DNA from: Verrucomicrobia bacterium TMED40
Lineage (GTDB): Bacteria; Verrucomicrobiota; Verrucomicrobiia; Opitutales; Seribacteraceae
Reading direction: 5' to 3'
DNA: 11,223 nt
Assembly (NCBI GenBank): GCA_002167605.1
Contig: NHCT01000061.1
Span: 25,901-37,123, forward strand
Shown: positions 1 through 7,986 of the stretch, piece by piece
Layout of the letters: each line of letters begins with the position of its first letter
Numbering within the stretch: the first letter of the stretch is position 1
The notes under the pieces: model-generated
The model's input: the letters and a program-made list of their open reading frames with translations, nothing else
What the model was told of the DNA's origin: nothing
Database searches by the model: none
Made by a program: the position numbers and the translations under genes

Positions 1-22
1 GTGCAGGCCTACTCGTAATCAC
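1..22 (-). CDS. Possible 5' end of the next operon gene (partial)
   Basis: A GTG codon at 22-20 opens a frame with no stop to the window edge, giving only seven codons (fMet-ITSRPA). It lies three bases past the stop of the two-domain oxidoreductase. The sequence GGAAG at 33-29 sits six bases upstream, a reasonable ribosome binding site that lies within the end of the previous gene. From memory of comparable polysaccharide loci, a heparinase II/III-like protein often follows this oxidoreductase, but seven residues cannot show what this gene is. Confidence 0.35.
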
Positions 23-25
23 TTG

Positions 26-2200
26 TCACTTCCGCGGGTCTTCAAAAGAAACGGTCTGGCCTTCGGATAAACTAATTGCCAGTTGGCTCACCTCAAAAAT
101 TTCATCAATCGGGATTGGATTCTCTTCGCCGTTTTGAATGGCATTTACGAATGCTTGGGCAGAGGCGTCCTGCCCCTTATCCTGCTTCCAAAGATTCATT
201 TTTTTAAAACCCGGCCAACCATAGCCCTTTAGTTTTCTAAAATTATCCAATTGTAATACAGCACCTGATGAAAAGACCTCCAATCTCTCCTTCGGGAATG
301 ATTTACTTCCATTGGCAAAGTAATGGACCGTACCGATCGAACCGCATTGAAAACTCATTTGCATGGTAACGGTATCCTTTTTTGAAGAATTCATCTCCAT
401 TTTTTCACATTTTTTAATGGGACTACCGGCAAGGAACCGTAGAAGATCAATAAAATGACAGGCTTCACCAATAATTCTACCTCCCCCGACCTCTGGATCG
501 TGTGTCCAGTGATTCGCTGGAATTTTTCCAGCATTTACGGTCATGACAAAAGAAGTTGCTCCGCCTTTTCCGTCGGTCAATTGTTTTACTTTTTGCACCA
601 ATGGTGAAAAGCGGCGGTTAAACCCAACCATCAGGATCTGATCGGGATTATTTCCACTTTTTATTTCGAGGAATACCTTTTTAATCTCCTTAAGATCTTC
701 CTGCTTGAGGCAGAGAGGTTTTTCAACGAATACATGCTTTCCAGATCTTAACGCCTCTAAAACATATGCGGCATGACTATCATGGCGAGTGGCGATGACT
801 ACCGCATCTGTCTGATCGTCCGCAATCAGGCTTGAAATATCTGTCGTTGCTCTAAAAAACCCATGTTTACGGCCCGCTCGCACTCCTCCGAGTCCGGTCT
901 TGGAGGCGACCGCTTTCAATTCTACTTCAGTCTTTTTAAAAGCCGGAATAAGAATTTTGTTCGCATAATTTCCCGCACCGATAAAACTAATCGAAACTTT
1001 CTCGGAGCTCATCTCTAGATTCCTATCCACCCCATCACTGCTTTCTTCGATTGGAAAGAACGGTACGGAGCGGGTATTCTCAGAAACCTCGACTTCGGGG
1101 TATTCCAATATAATACCAAGCGACTGATCAATTCCACCAACAAGTTCGTATGCCTTTTCCGCCTCCTCGATGTCAAACTTATGCGAAATCAAGGATTTCA
1201 CATCCAGTTTGGCATCCGCCATCATATCAAGGACAGCCTCAAAGTTTCTTTGTTCCGTCCAACGAACAAACTCAAAGGGGTAATCGTTCCCGTTGTCTTC
1301 ATAATTCGGATCGTATCTACCCGGACCATACGAACAACTAACCTGAAAGGTAAGTTCCTTCTCATAAAATTCAGCTCTAGACAATTCCAGACCAGTCACT
1401 CCAACCAATACGATTCGACCTCTCTTCCGACACATTCTAGCTGCCTGACTGACTGGCTCATTGCTTTTGCTGGAAACGGTTAGAATCACAGCGTCAACTC
1501 CTCGCTCACGAGAGAAAGTCTCGGCTACTGCAACTGGGTCTCGACCCGCTGACAATTGAAAGGTTTCTGCCCCGAATTTGGATGCCAACTTCAGGCGGTG
1601 CTTATCAAAATCGATTCCTAAGACACGGCACCCATTCGCTTTCAATAATTGTACGGTCATTAATCCGATCAAGCCCAATCCCATAACCACAACTGCTTCG
1701 CCCAATGTAGGCTTCACCAAACGAATGCCCTGAAGGGCAATTGAACCGAGCACTGCGAAAGCCGCCTCATCATCGGACACGGAATCGGGCACCTTGGCAC
1801 AAAGGTTTTTCGATACCGAAACAACGCCCGCATGCTTACCATTACTCACCACCCGATCCCCGACCTGAAACAGGGTGGCATCTCTACCACGACCAAGCAC
1901 TCTGCCAACATTACAGTACCCCATGGGCAGTGGTTCTTCCAATTTATCGAAAACTGCCTCGACCGTGGGTTGCACTCCGTCCGTCCTTATCTTGTCTAAA
2001 ACCATCCGAACTTTTTCAGGTTGCTGACGAGCCTTGTCGATGAATCCCGCTTTACCAAATTCAACAAGCATCCGCTCCGTTCCTGCCGAAACCAAAGTTC
2101 TTGAGGTACCAATCAAAAGTTGATTTCGATTGAAATTCGGAATCGGAACATCCTCGATGCTTGTTTTACCCGTTCTCAAAGACTGGAGAATTTGTTTCAT
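26..2200 (-). CDS. Two-domain oxidoreductase: MDR dehydrogenase fused to Gfo/Idh/MocA dehydrogenase
   Basis: This 724-residue protein joins two NAD(P)-dependent oxidoreductases. Residues 1-370 form a medium-chain (alcohol) dehydrogenase-like domain with a Rossmann motif GLGLIGL at 174-180 and an acidic residue in GIDFD at 195-199. Residues 371-400 are a low-complexity acidic/serine linker. From about 401 a Gfo/Idh/MocA domain begins, with FIGAGNYAN at 406-414 for dinucleotide binding and the family EKP motif at 493-495. Where zinc-type MDR enzymes carry the catalytic cysteine and GHE motifs, this protein has SAGTE (39-42) and GYCNVGRV, so the first domain is probably zinc-independent. The arrangement matches what NCBI names bi-domain-containing oxidoreductase, found in surface-glycan loci; its substrate is not known to me. 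Oxidation/reduction of a sugar nucleotide or glycan intermediate is an inference. The ATG start fits the family N-terminus and lies 39 bases after the epimerase stop, with a weak GGA eight bases upstream. Confidence 0.9.
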   Translation of the reverse strand: MKQILQSLRTGKTSIEDVPIPNFNRNQLLIGTSRTLVSAGTERMLVEFGKAGFIDKARQQPEKVRMVLDKIRTDGVQPTVEAVFDKLEEPLPMGYCNVGRVLGRGRDATLFQVGDRVVSNGKHAGVVSVSKNLCAKVPDSVSDDEAAFAVLGSIALQGIRLVKPTLGEAVVVMGLGLIGLMTVQLLKANGCRVLGIDFDKHRLKLASKFGAETFQLSAGRDPVAVAETFSRERGVDAVILTVSSKSNEPVSQAARMCRKRGRIVLVGVTGLELSRAEFYEKELTFQVSCSYGPGRYDPNYEDNGNDYPFEFVRWTEQRNFEAVLDMMADAKLDVKSLISHKFDIEEAEKAYELVGGIDQSLGIILEYPEVEVSENTRSVPFFPIEESSDGVDRNLEMSSEKVSISFIGAGNYANKILIPAFKKTEVELKAVASKTGLGGVRAGRKHGFFRATTDISSLIADDQTDAVVIATRHDSHAAYVLEALRSGKHVFVEKPLCLKQEDLKEIKKVFLEIKSGNNPDQILMVGFNRRFSPLVQKVKQLTDGKGGATSFVMTVNAGKIPANHWTHDPEVGGGRIIGEACHFIDLLRFLAGSPIKKCEKMEMNSSKKDTVTMQMSFQCGSIGTVHYFANGSKSFPKERLEVFSSGAVLQLDNFRKLKGYGWPGFKKMNLWKQDKGQDASAQAFVNAIQNGEENPIPIDEIFEVSQLAISLSEGQTVSFEDPRK

Positions 2201-2239
2201 AAGATTTATCCGGATTTTGTAGTGAGCTTGGGCAGCTTT

Positions 2240-3346
2240 TTACAAAACAGGCTCGTTCGGTCCATAATTTTCAAATATGGCATCAACTATGGTTGATGAA
2301 GATTTACCATTCCCATACAGATCAACGGACCAGTCCAAGTCGCTTTCCTGAGCTTGTGTAACTTTCTCCACAATGGAATCCTCAAGCGGAACTGCCAGAC
2401 GATTATGACCACCAGACAGCAATTCCTTCCATTCCGTCTCCGTCCTTAGAGTTACGCAGGGCACCCGATTGAAAAACGCTTCCTTTTGGATTCCTCCGGA
2501 ATCTGTAAGAATTATGGTGGAATGTTTTTCCAATTGCAAAATATCAAGATAGCCCAGGGGAGCACACACCTTCGCGCTTTTCGATATCTCTTCCATAAGA
2601 CCGAAAGAATGCATCCGTTGCCGAGTTCGGGGATGCATGGGTATAACCACCTCTGTTCTCTCCGCAACTTGGGTCAAACCTTTGACAATCCACTCCAGGA
2701 TCTCAGGATTATCTACATTCTCCGCACGATGAAAGGTGCAGAGCGCAAATTTTTTCTCCTCAAGTTCGAGCTCATGCATTATTTTGCTATTTTTCCCTGC
2801 TAGTTCACCAAAGAGGAGGGATGCATCGAGCATTACATCTCCCGTTCTTACGATCTTTGTCGTTGGAATTCCCTCCTTGATAAGTGTGCGAATGGAATCT
2901 TCGGTTGGAGCAAAGAGCAAATCACTCACATGGTCCGTAATAATCCGATTAATTTCCTCGGGCATTTTTCGGTTGTCTGAACGCAGTCCCGCCTCAACAT
3001 GAGCAACCGGACAACAAAGCTTTGCTGCAGAGAGAGCACCGGCAAGCGTGGAATTTGTATCCCCATAAACCAAAACAACATGTGGTTTAGTTTGAATGAT
3101 CAAGCGCTCAATTTGCACAAGCATCTCACCAGTCATCTCCGCATGCGAACCACCCGAAATTCCAAGATTGGCATACGGCTTGGCTATACCCATCTGCTCA
3201 AAAAAGATCTCTGACATGTTCTGATCAAAATGCTGGCCCGTATGAACAAGAAACTCATTTAGCCCTGGTCGCTCCCGAAGTGCCTTTGACACCACAGCGG
3301 CCTTTATAAACTGCGGGCGAGCTCCTATCACTGTCAGAATTTTCAT
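2240..3346 (-). CDS. wecB: UDP-N-acetylglucosamine 2-epimerase (non-hydrolysing), WecB/WbpI/FnlC family
   Basis: This 368-residue cytoplasmic enzyme has a GT-B-like fold and inverts C2 of a UDP-HexNAc, classically UDP-GlcNAc to UDP-ManNAc. Visible motifs are GARPQFIKAA (8-17), TGQHFD (36-41), GDTNST (95-100), HVEAGLRS (116-123), EEINR (130-134), HRAEN (206-210), SGGIQKEA (283-290) and RTETEW (301-306). Residues equivalent to the known catalytic and substrate-binding positions are present: R10, K15, D96, E118, E131 and H206. Length is normal. The C-terminal GYLDILQLEK and KEAFFNRVPCVTL stretches resemble, from memory, the WbpI/FnlC branch, whose substrates are UDP-diNAc-glucuronate or UDP-6-deoxy sugars. 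The symbol therefore marks the family rather than a proven substrate. It starts with ATG 19 bases after the GT4 stop and supplies a sugar donor to the locus. Confidence 0.92.
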   Translation of the reverse strand: MKILTVIGARPQFIKAAVVSKALRERPGLNEFLVHTGQHFDQNMSEIFFEQMGIAKPYANLGISGGSHAEMTGEMLVQIERLIIQTKPHVVLVYGDTNSTLAGALSAAKLCCPVAHVEAGLRSDNRKMPEEINRIITDHVSDLLFAPTEDSIRTLIKEGIPTTKIVRTGDVMLDASLLFGELAGKNSKIMHELELEEKKFALCTFHRAENVDNPEILEWIVKGLTQVAERTEVVIPMHPRTRQRMHSFGLMEEISKSAKVCAPLGYLDILQLEKHSTIILTDSGGIQKEAFFNRVPCVTLRTETEWKELLSGGHNRLAVPLEDSIVEKVTQAQESDLDWSVDLYGNGKSSSTIVDAIFENYGPNEPVL

Positions 3347-3365
3347 AAGAATTTTTGCCCGATAA

Positions 3366-4508
3366 TCATCCGCTTTTCAAGATTTCGTCATAGAGTTTGA
3401 ATAATTTAAAACTTTCTGACTTCCAATTTAAAACCTCTTCTATGGCATTCATTCCATTTTCCCCCATTTTCCTTGCGACTGTCGGATCATCCAAAAGTTG
3501 AGCCACGGCATGAGCGATTTGGTTCGGATCTTTCGGATCCACGCAAACTCCGCACTTATGCTTCTCCACGATTTCATTCCATAAAGGAAAGTCAGATAGC
3601 ACAATCGGTAAACCTGCAGACATATACTCGAAAATCTTGTTGGGTTGTGAATCAAGGTGATTGGGCTCCGGCAAAAAAGTGACTAGAGCAACGCTCGAGC
3701 GCGAGAGAAGATTTCGTGCTTCTGTGCGATCGACATGCCCCCAATATTTAACCTTTTTCCAACCTTTCAAGGATTCCAATTCCTTTCGAAAGCCTTGGTT
3801 AACAAAATTTCCCGCAAGATTCAATCGGACATCTTCTAGGTGCTCTAGCGATTGAACGATTTGCTTGATACCCCGAATCTGAGAAATTTCTCCAAGGTAA
3901 ATGATTTCGCCTTGTTCGGACTTTTTAGGAAGCGGAGCAAATTCACCAAGAATCGGATAATTATTGATATTAGTCGCCCGGTTTAGAAGGGAATATTTTT
4001 TTGTAATGCTGGGAGTTGCTCCAACAACATGATCCAATCTGCTGCAAACAAACTTTTCGATTAATGACGCAAAACCGGCAAGAATATGAGCACTCACTTT
4101 ATTTAAGTAATATTTGGAAAGTAAAGCTTTAGGTAAATCTTCATGAGCATCAAAAACGACTACTTTTCTTTTTCTCTTGAGAAGATAAGCATAAGGCCAA
4201 AGTTCGGGGTCATGAAAATGATATAGATCACAATCCAATGTCAGGGCTTTTCGATAAACCGCTTTTGAGGAACAGAGTATTCGGCTCATGCGACTCTCAG
4301 CCAACCCTACATCATGAATGTTTACTCCATTTTTGCATTCATCTCCTTTCCCGTCAGCAACCACATAGTTCGTCTTCAGACCACTTTCGGCAAGTGAGGA
4401 GCACATCTTCTTAAAGACCCTTATATCGTCACGAGGATGTGCGGAACTTAGATGAGCGATTTTAATTTTATTATCTAAGAAATACTTATTAAGAATGGTT
4501 TTGCTCAA
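3366..4508 (-). CDS. Glycosyltransferase family 4
   Basis: This 380-residue GT-B glycosyltransferase should transfer a sugar from a nucleotide donor to a growing glycan at the inner face of the membrane. The N-terminal domain opens with IKIAHLSSAHPRDDIR (15-30) and contains YHFHDPEL (96-103) and FDAHED (119-124). The C-terminal donor-binding domain has IYLGEISQIRG (203-213) and FEYMSAGLPIVLSD (293-306), with the family's EX7E-type glutamate at 294 and a second glutamate near 312. There is no membrane segment. The start is uncertain: the frame opens after a stop at 4535-4533, and the only usual start codon is TTG at 4508-4506, with a CTG at 4520-4518. Neither has a convincing ribosome binding site. 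The first 14 residues lie before the conserved domain. Donor and acceptor cannot be read from the sequence; pairing with the adjacent HexNAc epimerase is an inference. Confidence 0.9.
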   Translation of the reverse strand: MSKTILNKYFLDNKIKIAHLSSAHPRDDIRVFKKMCSSLAESGLKTNYVVADGKGDECKNGVNIHDVGLAESRMSRILCSSKAVYRKALTLDCDLYHFHDPELWPYAYLLKRKRKVVVFDAHEDLPKALLSKYYLNKVSAHILAGFASLIEKFVCSRLDHVVGATPSITKKYSLLNRATNINNYPILGEFAPLPKKSEQGEIIYLGEISQIRGIKQIVQSLEHLEDVRLNLAGNFVNQGFRKELESLKGWKKVKYWGHVDRTEARNLLSRSSVALVTFLPEPNHLDSQPNKIFEYMSAGLPIVLSDFPLWNEIVEKHKCGVCVDPKDPNQIAHAVAQLLDDPTVARKMGENGMNAIEEVLNWKSESFKLFKLYDEILKSG

Positions 4509-4574
4509 CCGGCTAGACAGTTTTTGAGGAGATTAATATTTAAGCAAGTAGCTTCAATAAACTAGGCCTTTTGA
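4509..4574. other. Largest intergenic gap, no clear signal
   Basis: These 66 bases separate the deacetylase stop from the GT4 start. They hold a small inverted repeat (AAGC at 4542-4545 and GCTT at 4551-4554, five-base loop) and the palindrome AGGCCT at 4564-4569. The stem is only four pairs and is not followed on the coding strand by a run of T, so it is not a convincing terminator. I see no well-spaced -35/-10 pair. Confidence 0.5.
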
Positions 4575-5987
4575 TTAACTTATTAACGACAAATAAGCGT
4601 TTTCCACTTCTTCGTTCAGAAAATAGTTATTATGCCACAACAATGAAAAAGTTCCCCCAACATTCAGGCACCTCATCTTTAATTCTTGAAGTTCATCAAG
4701 GGCCTTTTCTTTTTCCCTCTCTGACGGATTGTGAGGAAACGCACTGCAGTCCATGACCACGAGTGGTCTGATCTTCAACCCTAGCTGTTGTTTCCTCGTT
4801 GGATCATACGCTGCATATTCAAAACAGGTACCAGAACGGAAACCGGGAGTATCCGCAAACCCCATTGAGCCATCGTATGTGAAACCGCTCGATTCCCACA
4901 GATGAAAAGTACAGGGAGATCTAAAACGCAAATAATGCATCCGCCCCCCCCACTCCTCTTGATCGATGTTAAGTTCACCACAAACTGTAAAAAATGATTT
5001 GGCCTCTCCATTGAAAATTTTTCGGTTGATACTTGCGTTGTATGAGGGATGAAAGCCCACTTGATGCCCACGATCATGAATCTTTTTAATCAGCTCTTGA
5101 ATGGGTGGATCATTAATTTGATAATAAGCATCTTTAGGATGCGTCGAATCTCCTATCTGAAAATTAAATGTGCTTACTAGTCCGTGCTCCTCGGATTTAT
5201 CCATTAACCAGTCGAAGGTATTCCATCGATCAACTTCAGAAATCGCTTTTGGGGAAGTGAACCTCGACAAGGGTGCTTTAATTAAACTGTTGAATTTTTT
5301 GTATAAGAAAAGGTCTCCCAAAAGACGTTTTAGGAAAACCAAGGACGGACAAAAAGCAAAACGACTAGGATGATCAACATCATGAGAAAGATTTACTCTT
5401 GCATGCTGAGGTGTAAGTTTAAAACTTGGTATTCGTTTCGCTATTTTCTCTCTAATGAAATTAATCCACTCATCCACCCACGGACGATCATGAATACAAT
5501 TTGCTTGGGTGTAAGAAGATGAAGCAACAAACCTGTCATGGGAATCATATTTGGGATTGCCGTAGATTTCTTCCCAGTGCGAAAGTGCCCAAAATGACAT
5601 ACCGAAAACATCTGCTTTGATTATTTCTTCAGTCGACTTTTCATGAGTCAAAGCCTGAGCAAGATTTCCCCCATCAATTACAGGTAACGGAGCAAAACCC
5701 TTGATTCCTGAATCAAAAGTACTTACGGAAGAAAGTTTGAGAGTTGGTATTTGATGCAATTTAGGAATTAGAAGATCCGGGAAAGATAGGGAGAATATAT
5801 CTCCAATTCTAATTTCCCAATTTGTTCTTTTTTCAGGCACCAAATGATAATTATTGGAAAGCCTATCTGCAATGATACCTGCAATCCATTGTCTGGCAGG
5901 AAGATGATTATCAGGAAAATGAATGGATATGGAATCCAAATTCTTCAGTGGCTTTTTCCGGTAATACTCAAAACTAGAGAGAGCCAT
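4575..5987 (-). CDS. Polysaccharide deacetylase family protein (N-terminal DUF7033-like domain plus NodB-homology domain)
   Basis: This 470-residue protein has an N-terminal domain (about 1-190) of the kind paired with deacetylases in surface-glycan loci (DUF7033-like, by recall). A NodB-homology carbohydrate-esterase 4 domain follows. Deacetylase signatures are SHDVDHP (201-207) as motif 1 with metal/base aspartates D203 and D205, GHQVGFHPSYN (307-317) with H313 as motif 2, the arginine-rich YLRFRSP (352-358), and LLWHN (449-453) with H452 as the C-terminal histidine motif. The likely reaction is removal of an N- or O-acetyl group from a sugar of the polymer or its precursor. There is no signal peptide, so it should act in the cytoplasm. 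The ATG start overlaps the acyltransferase gene by 43 bases; a TTG at 5939-5937 would avoid overlap and still keep the recognisable domain (from about residue 19). A run of eight G on the coding strand (4944-4951) encodes the W-G-G-R just before the arginine motif. Confidence 0.88.
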   Translation of the reverse strand: MALSSFEYYRKKPLKNLDSISIHFPDNHLPARQWIAGIIADRLSNNYHLVPEKRTNWEIRIGDIFSLSFPDLLIPKLHQIPTLKLSSVSTFDSGIKGFAPLPVIDGGNLAQALTHEKSTEEIIKADVFGMSFWALSHWEEIYGNPKYDSHDRFVASSSYTQANCIHDRPWVDEWINFIREKIAKRIPSFKLTPQHARVNLSHDVDHPSRFAFCPSLVFLKRLLGDLFLYKKFNSLIKAPLSRFTSPKAISEVDRWNTFDWLMDKSEEHGLVSTFNFQIGDSTHPKDAYYQINDPPIQELIKKIHDRGHQVGFHPSYNASINRKIFNGEAKSFFTVCGELNIDQEEWGGRMHYLRFRSPCTFHLWESSGFTYDGSMGFADTPGFRSGTCFEYAAYDPTRKQQLGLKIRPLVVMDCSAFPHNPSEREKEKALDELQELKMRCLNVGGTFSLLWHNNYFLNEEVENAYLSLIS

Positions 5988-6862
5988 CCTGTTCGAGCTT
6001 TCGTGATTTGAAAAAAGGGAACCTGTTGGGCACCAAACGCTCGAAAAAATCGCTCGATAGGTTCATGCATCGAGCCCTCGAAATCAAAAATCTTATTTTG
6101 CTCAGAGCAAAACTTGATGGCTTCCCAAAGAACAGCACTTGTTGCCCCACTTCTCCTTAATCCGGGATCTCCACCCCCCATCAGGTACCAGACAGTATGG
6201 TTATTCCAAACCAGATAAGCCCCGGCATGCGATTGGCCATCATTTCCTTTTGCGATGATGATTTTACGACATGCTCTTTCCTGACAAGCGTGGTCAAGCC
6301 TACGCAAAATCCTATCACTAACGGTTGCATTCAAACCTTGACGCTGGAAAGTTTTCTTTCTGAGGGGGAGAAAATCTTCAAGTCTGGCATCCAGCTCCAA
6401 GCTCACCTCATTCTTTTGAGATTTTCGAATGTCAGTACGTATCTTCGTTTCAAACTTATCCCATGTTCGATCAAGGTTTGAAAAATCAGGCAAACGGTAT
6501 GTGTAACGGGTAGTTTGCTTGTAGCCATTCCAATACCAAGGAAGCCAATTGGTAATTTCAGGAGAAAAGTTTTGCAGGAAGAAATCATGCTTGGGTAACT
6601 GCTTTATCAATTCTCCTGTCAAATCCTTTTCACGAGCAAGTCGTTTCGCGGACTTTTGGCCACTAATGCCTTTAAACCAAGGTCCCAAATATTGAGACAG
6701 AGGGGGTTGTGTAATGACAGTGAAACCGTACTTCTTTTTCTGCACATAAGGTAAACGAGCAAACTGCTCTTCGCCTCGTTGAACAACGCATTCGCCCCAG
6801 GCCCCTGAACCAACAACCGCATCCAGCCACCATGGTTCATGGAAGATAGGCCATGTATTCAT
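5945..6862 (-). CDS. FemAB/BioF2-like GNAT-family acyltransferase
   Basis: This 305-residue protein resembles the GNAT acyltransferases of the Acetyltransf_6 (BioF2-like/FemAB-like) type common in polysaccharide loci. The N-terminal half has an aromatic opening, FHEPWWLDAVV (7-17), and QPPLSQYLGPW (52-62). The second GNAT half contains KIRTDIRKSQKN (140-151), AGAYLVW (213-219), WYLMGGGDPGLRRSGAT (225-241) and the family end motif FDFEGSMHEPIERFFRAFGA (259-278). It probably transfers an acyl or aminoacyl group to an amino group on a sugar; the donor is unknown. No membrane segment is seen. Its ATG overlaps the GT9 stop as ATGA (four bases), which implies translational coupling, and its own 3' end overlaps the deacetylase start by 43 bases. 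That context suggests re-acylation of an amine freed by the deacetylase. Confidence 0.85.
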   Translation of the reverse strand: MNTWPIFHEPWWLDAVVGSGAWGECVVQRGEEQFARLPYVQKKKYGFTVITQPPLSQYLGPWFKGISGQKSAKRLAREKDLTGELIKQLPKHDFFLQNFSPEITNWLPWYWNGYKQTTRYTYRLPDFSNLDRTWDKFETKIRTDIRKSQKNEVSLELDARLEDFLPLRKKTFQRQGLNATVSDRILRRLDHACQERACRKIIIAKGNDGQSHAGAYLVWNNHTVWYLMGGGDPGLRRSGATSAVLWEAIKFCSEQNKIFDFEGSMHEPIERFFRAFGAQQVPFFQITKARTGWLSLVLSITGKSH

Positions 6863-7959
6863 TTCAACCGATTACCTGACGCCGCAGTGGAGTTGATCAT
6901 AGCAAGGGACTTGCTGAGCACTTGCTCAACACTTATTGAGCTCATGCAATAATAGGGAGGATATTTTCGGGTCAATTCATCCTCCGAGATTTTGAATCCT
7001 CGCATCTCTCCCCAAGATTCATTTTTTGAATGAAGCACTTCTGAAGTAGGTGCCATAGGACGGGTTCTATGATAATCTGTTGGCCCGTATAGAGCCAGCA
7101 AAGGAACCTGCAGTGCATTTGCAACATGCATGACCCCACTATCATGAGCGATAACGAGTTGGGCTTGCTTTAAGACACTGCATAACTGGTTGAAATTCGT
7201 TTCTCCTATCAGATTGGTTACATTTTTTAGTGAACCTATTCCAGAGGCGACACAATGATTGAAGTCTCCTTTATCTCCAACTAAAACGATGCGAATATTT
7301 GGAATTTTTTTTTGGTATTCATCAATCAAAGAGAGGAAATTGGCGGGCGACCAGGACTTTGGAGTTTCCATGCCATTTCTTGCAAATGGTTGAATCACAA
7401 TGTAACGCTTTCCTCGGATCAAATCCCTAATATCCTCATTCACATATCCAACAGTAGTTAGCAGATCGAAACCACAAACAGGTTCATCAATAATGTCAGT
7501 AAGTAAATCGATGTTAAGTAAAGATTCGCTTCTTTTTTCAAGTATAGGAATAAATCGAGAATTTGGAAGTAAATTTCTGAGAATCAACCAAAATAATCTT
7601 GTTGATAAGGAACCTCGAGAAAGAGGCAAATGGATTGTTTTATCAGACTTCGTGAAGAGACACAATGAGGCCAGAAACCAAGTCGGGCTTGAATCAAATG
7701 GGCAAAACACATGATCGTATTTTTTTTTTCTGAGCGAAAGCAAACGCATGGCTTTTGACAAAACAGTCTCGTCTACTTGGATCCAAACAAAATTGCATTT
7801 CAATTCCGAGTGCTCCAATACCTTTTCAGCACCCCAACGATTGCCGAAAATAAGATCAATTTGGATGCCCGGAAATTGCTTTAGAAGCAATTTCAACATG
7901 GGAGTCTTCAGTATAAAATTACCTAAGCCCGTGTAACAAGGGATAAGAACTTTTTTCAA
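6859..7959 (-). CDS. Glycosyltransferase family 9 (ADP-heptose:LPS heptosyltransferase-like)
   Basis: This 366-residue GT-B enzyme belongs to the WaaC/WaaF (GT9) family. The N-terminal domain starts MKKVLIPCYTGLGNFILKTP with the acceptor-side GLGNFIL loop (11-17) and P20. The donor domain shows VIQPFARNGMETPKSW (188-203), NLIGETNFNQLCSVL (249-263), HDSGVMHVANAL (272-283) with the family D-S-G-x-M-H signature, and YGPTDYHRTRP (291-301). Length is typical. GT9 enzymes usually add heptose to lipopolysaccharide core, but members within O-antigen or capsule loci may use other donors, so the sugar is not assigned. The start is TTG at 7959-7957, which gives exactly the family N-terminus; no good ribosome binding site precedes it. 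It follows the unknown gene by 27 bases and is coupled to the acyltransferase through ATGA. The gene contains coding-strand runs of nine and ten A (7305-7313 and 7720-7729). Confidence 0.92.
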   Translation of the reverse strand: MKKVLIPCYTGLGNFILKTPMLKLLLKQFPGIQIDLIFGNRWGAEKVLEHSELKCNFVWIQVDETVLSKAMRLLSLRKKKYDHVFCPFDSSPTWFLASLCLFTKSDKTIHLPLSRGSLSTRLFWLILRNLLPNSRFIPILEKRSESLLNIDLLTDIIDEPVCGFDLLTTVGYVNEDIRDLIRGKRYIVIQPFARNGMETPKSWSPANFLSLIDEYQKKIPNIRIVLVGDKGDFNHCVASGIGSLKNVTNLIGETNFNQLCSVLKQAQLVIAHDSGVMHVANALQVPLLALYGPTDYHRTRPMAPTSEVLHSKNESWGEMRGFKISEDELTRKYPPYYCMSSISVEQVLSKSLAMINSTAASGNRLK

Positions 7960-7986
7960 TGTAAAATCTTAGGAAAGAACTTGCTT

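Noticed and set aside
1150..2043. Plus-strand open frames opposite the oxidoreductase and other genes
   Set aside because: They have low-complexity, unfamiliar translations and lie wholly opposite strongly supported genes, so they are shadow frames.
4509..4574. Promoter or terminator in the largest gap
   Set aside because: The inverted repeat has only four pairs and no following T run; TTGAAG (a weak -35) has no -10 at proper spacing.
4781..5077. A second minus-strand frame of 98 residues inside the deacetylase gene
   Set aside because: It overlaps the catalytic domain in another frame and shows no recognisable motif.
7720..7729. T run on the plus strand as a terminator
   Set aside because: It lies within the GT9 coding region, encodes lysines, and has no adjacent GC-rich hairpin in the right orientation.
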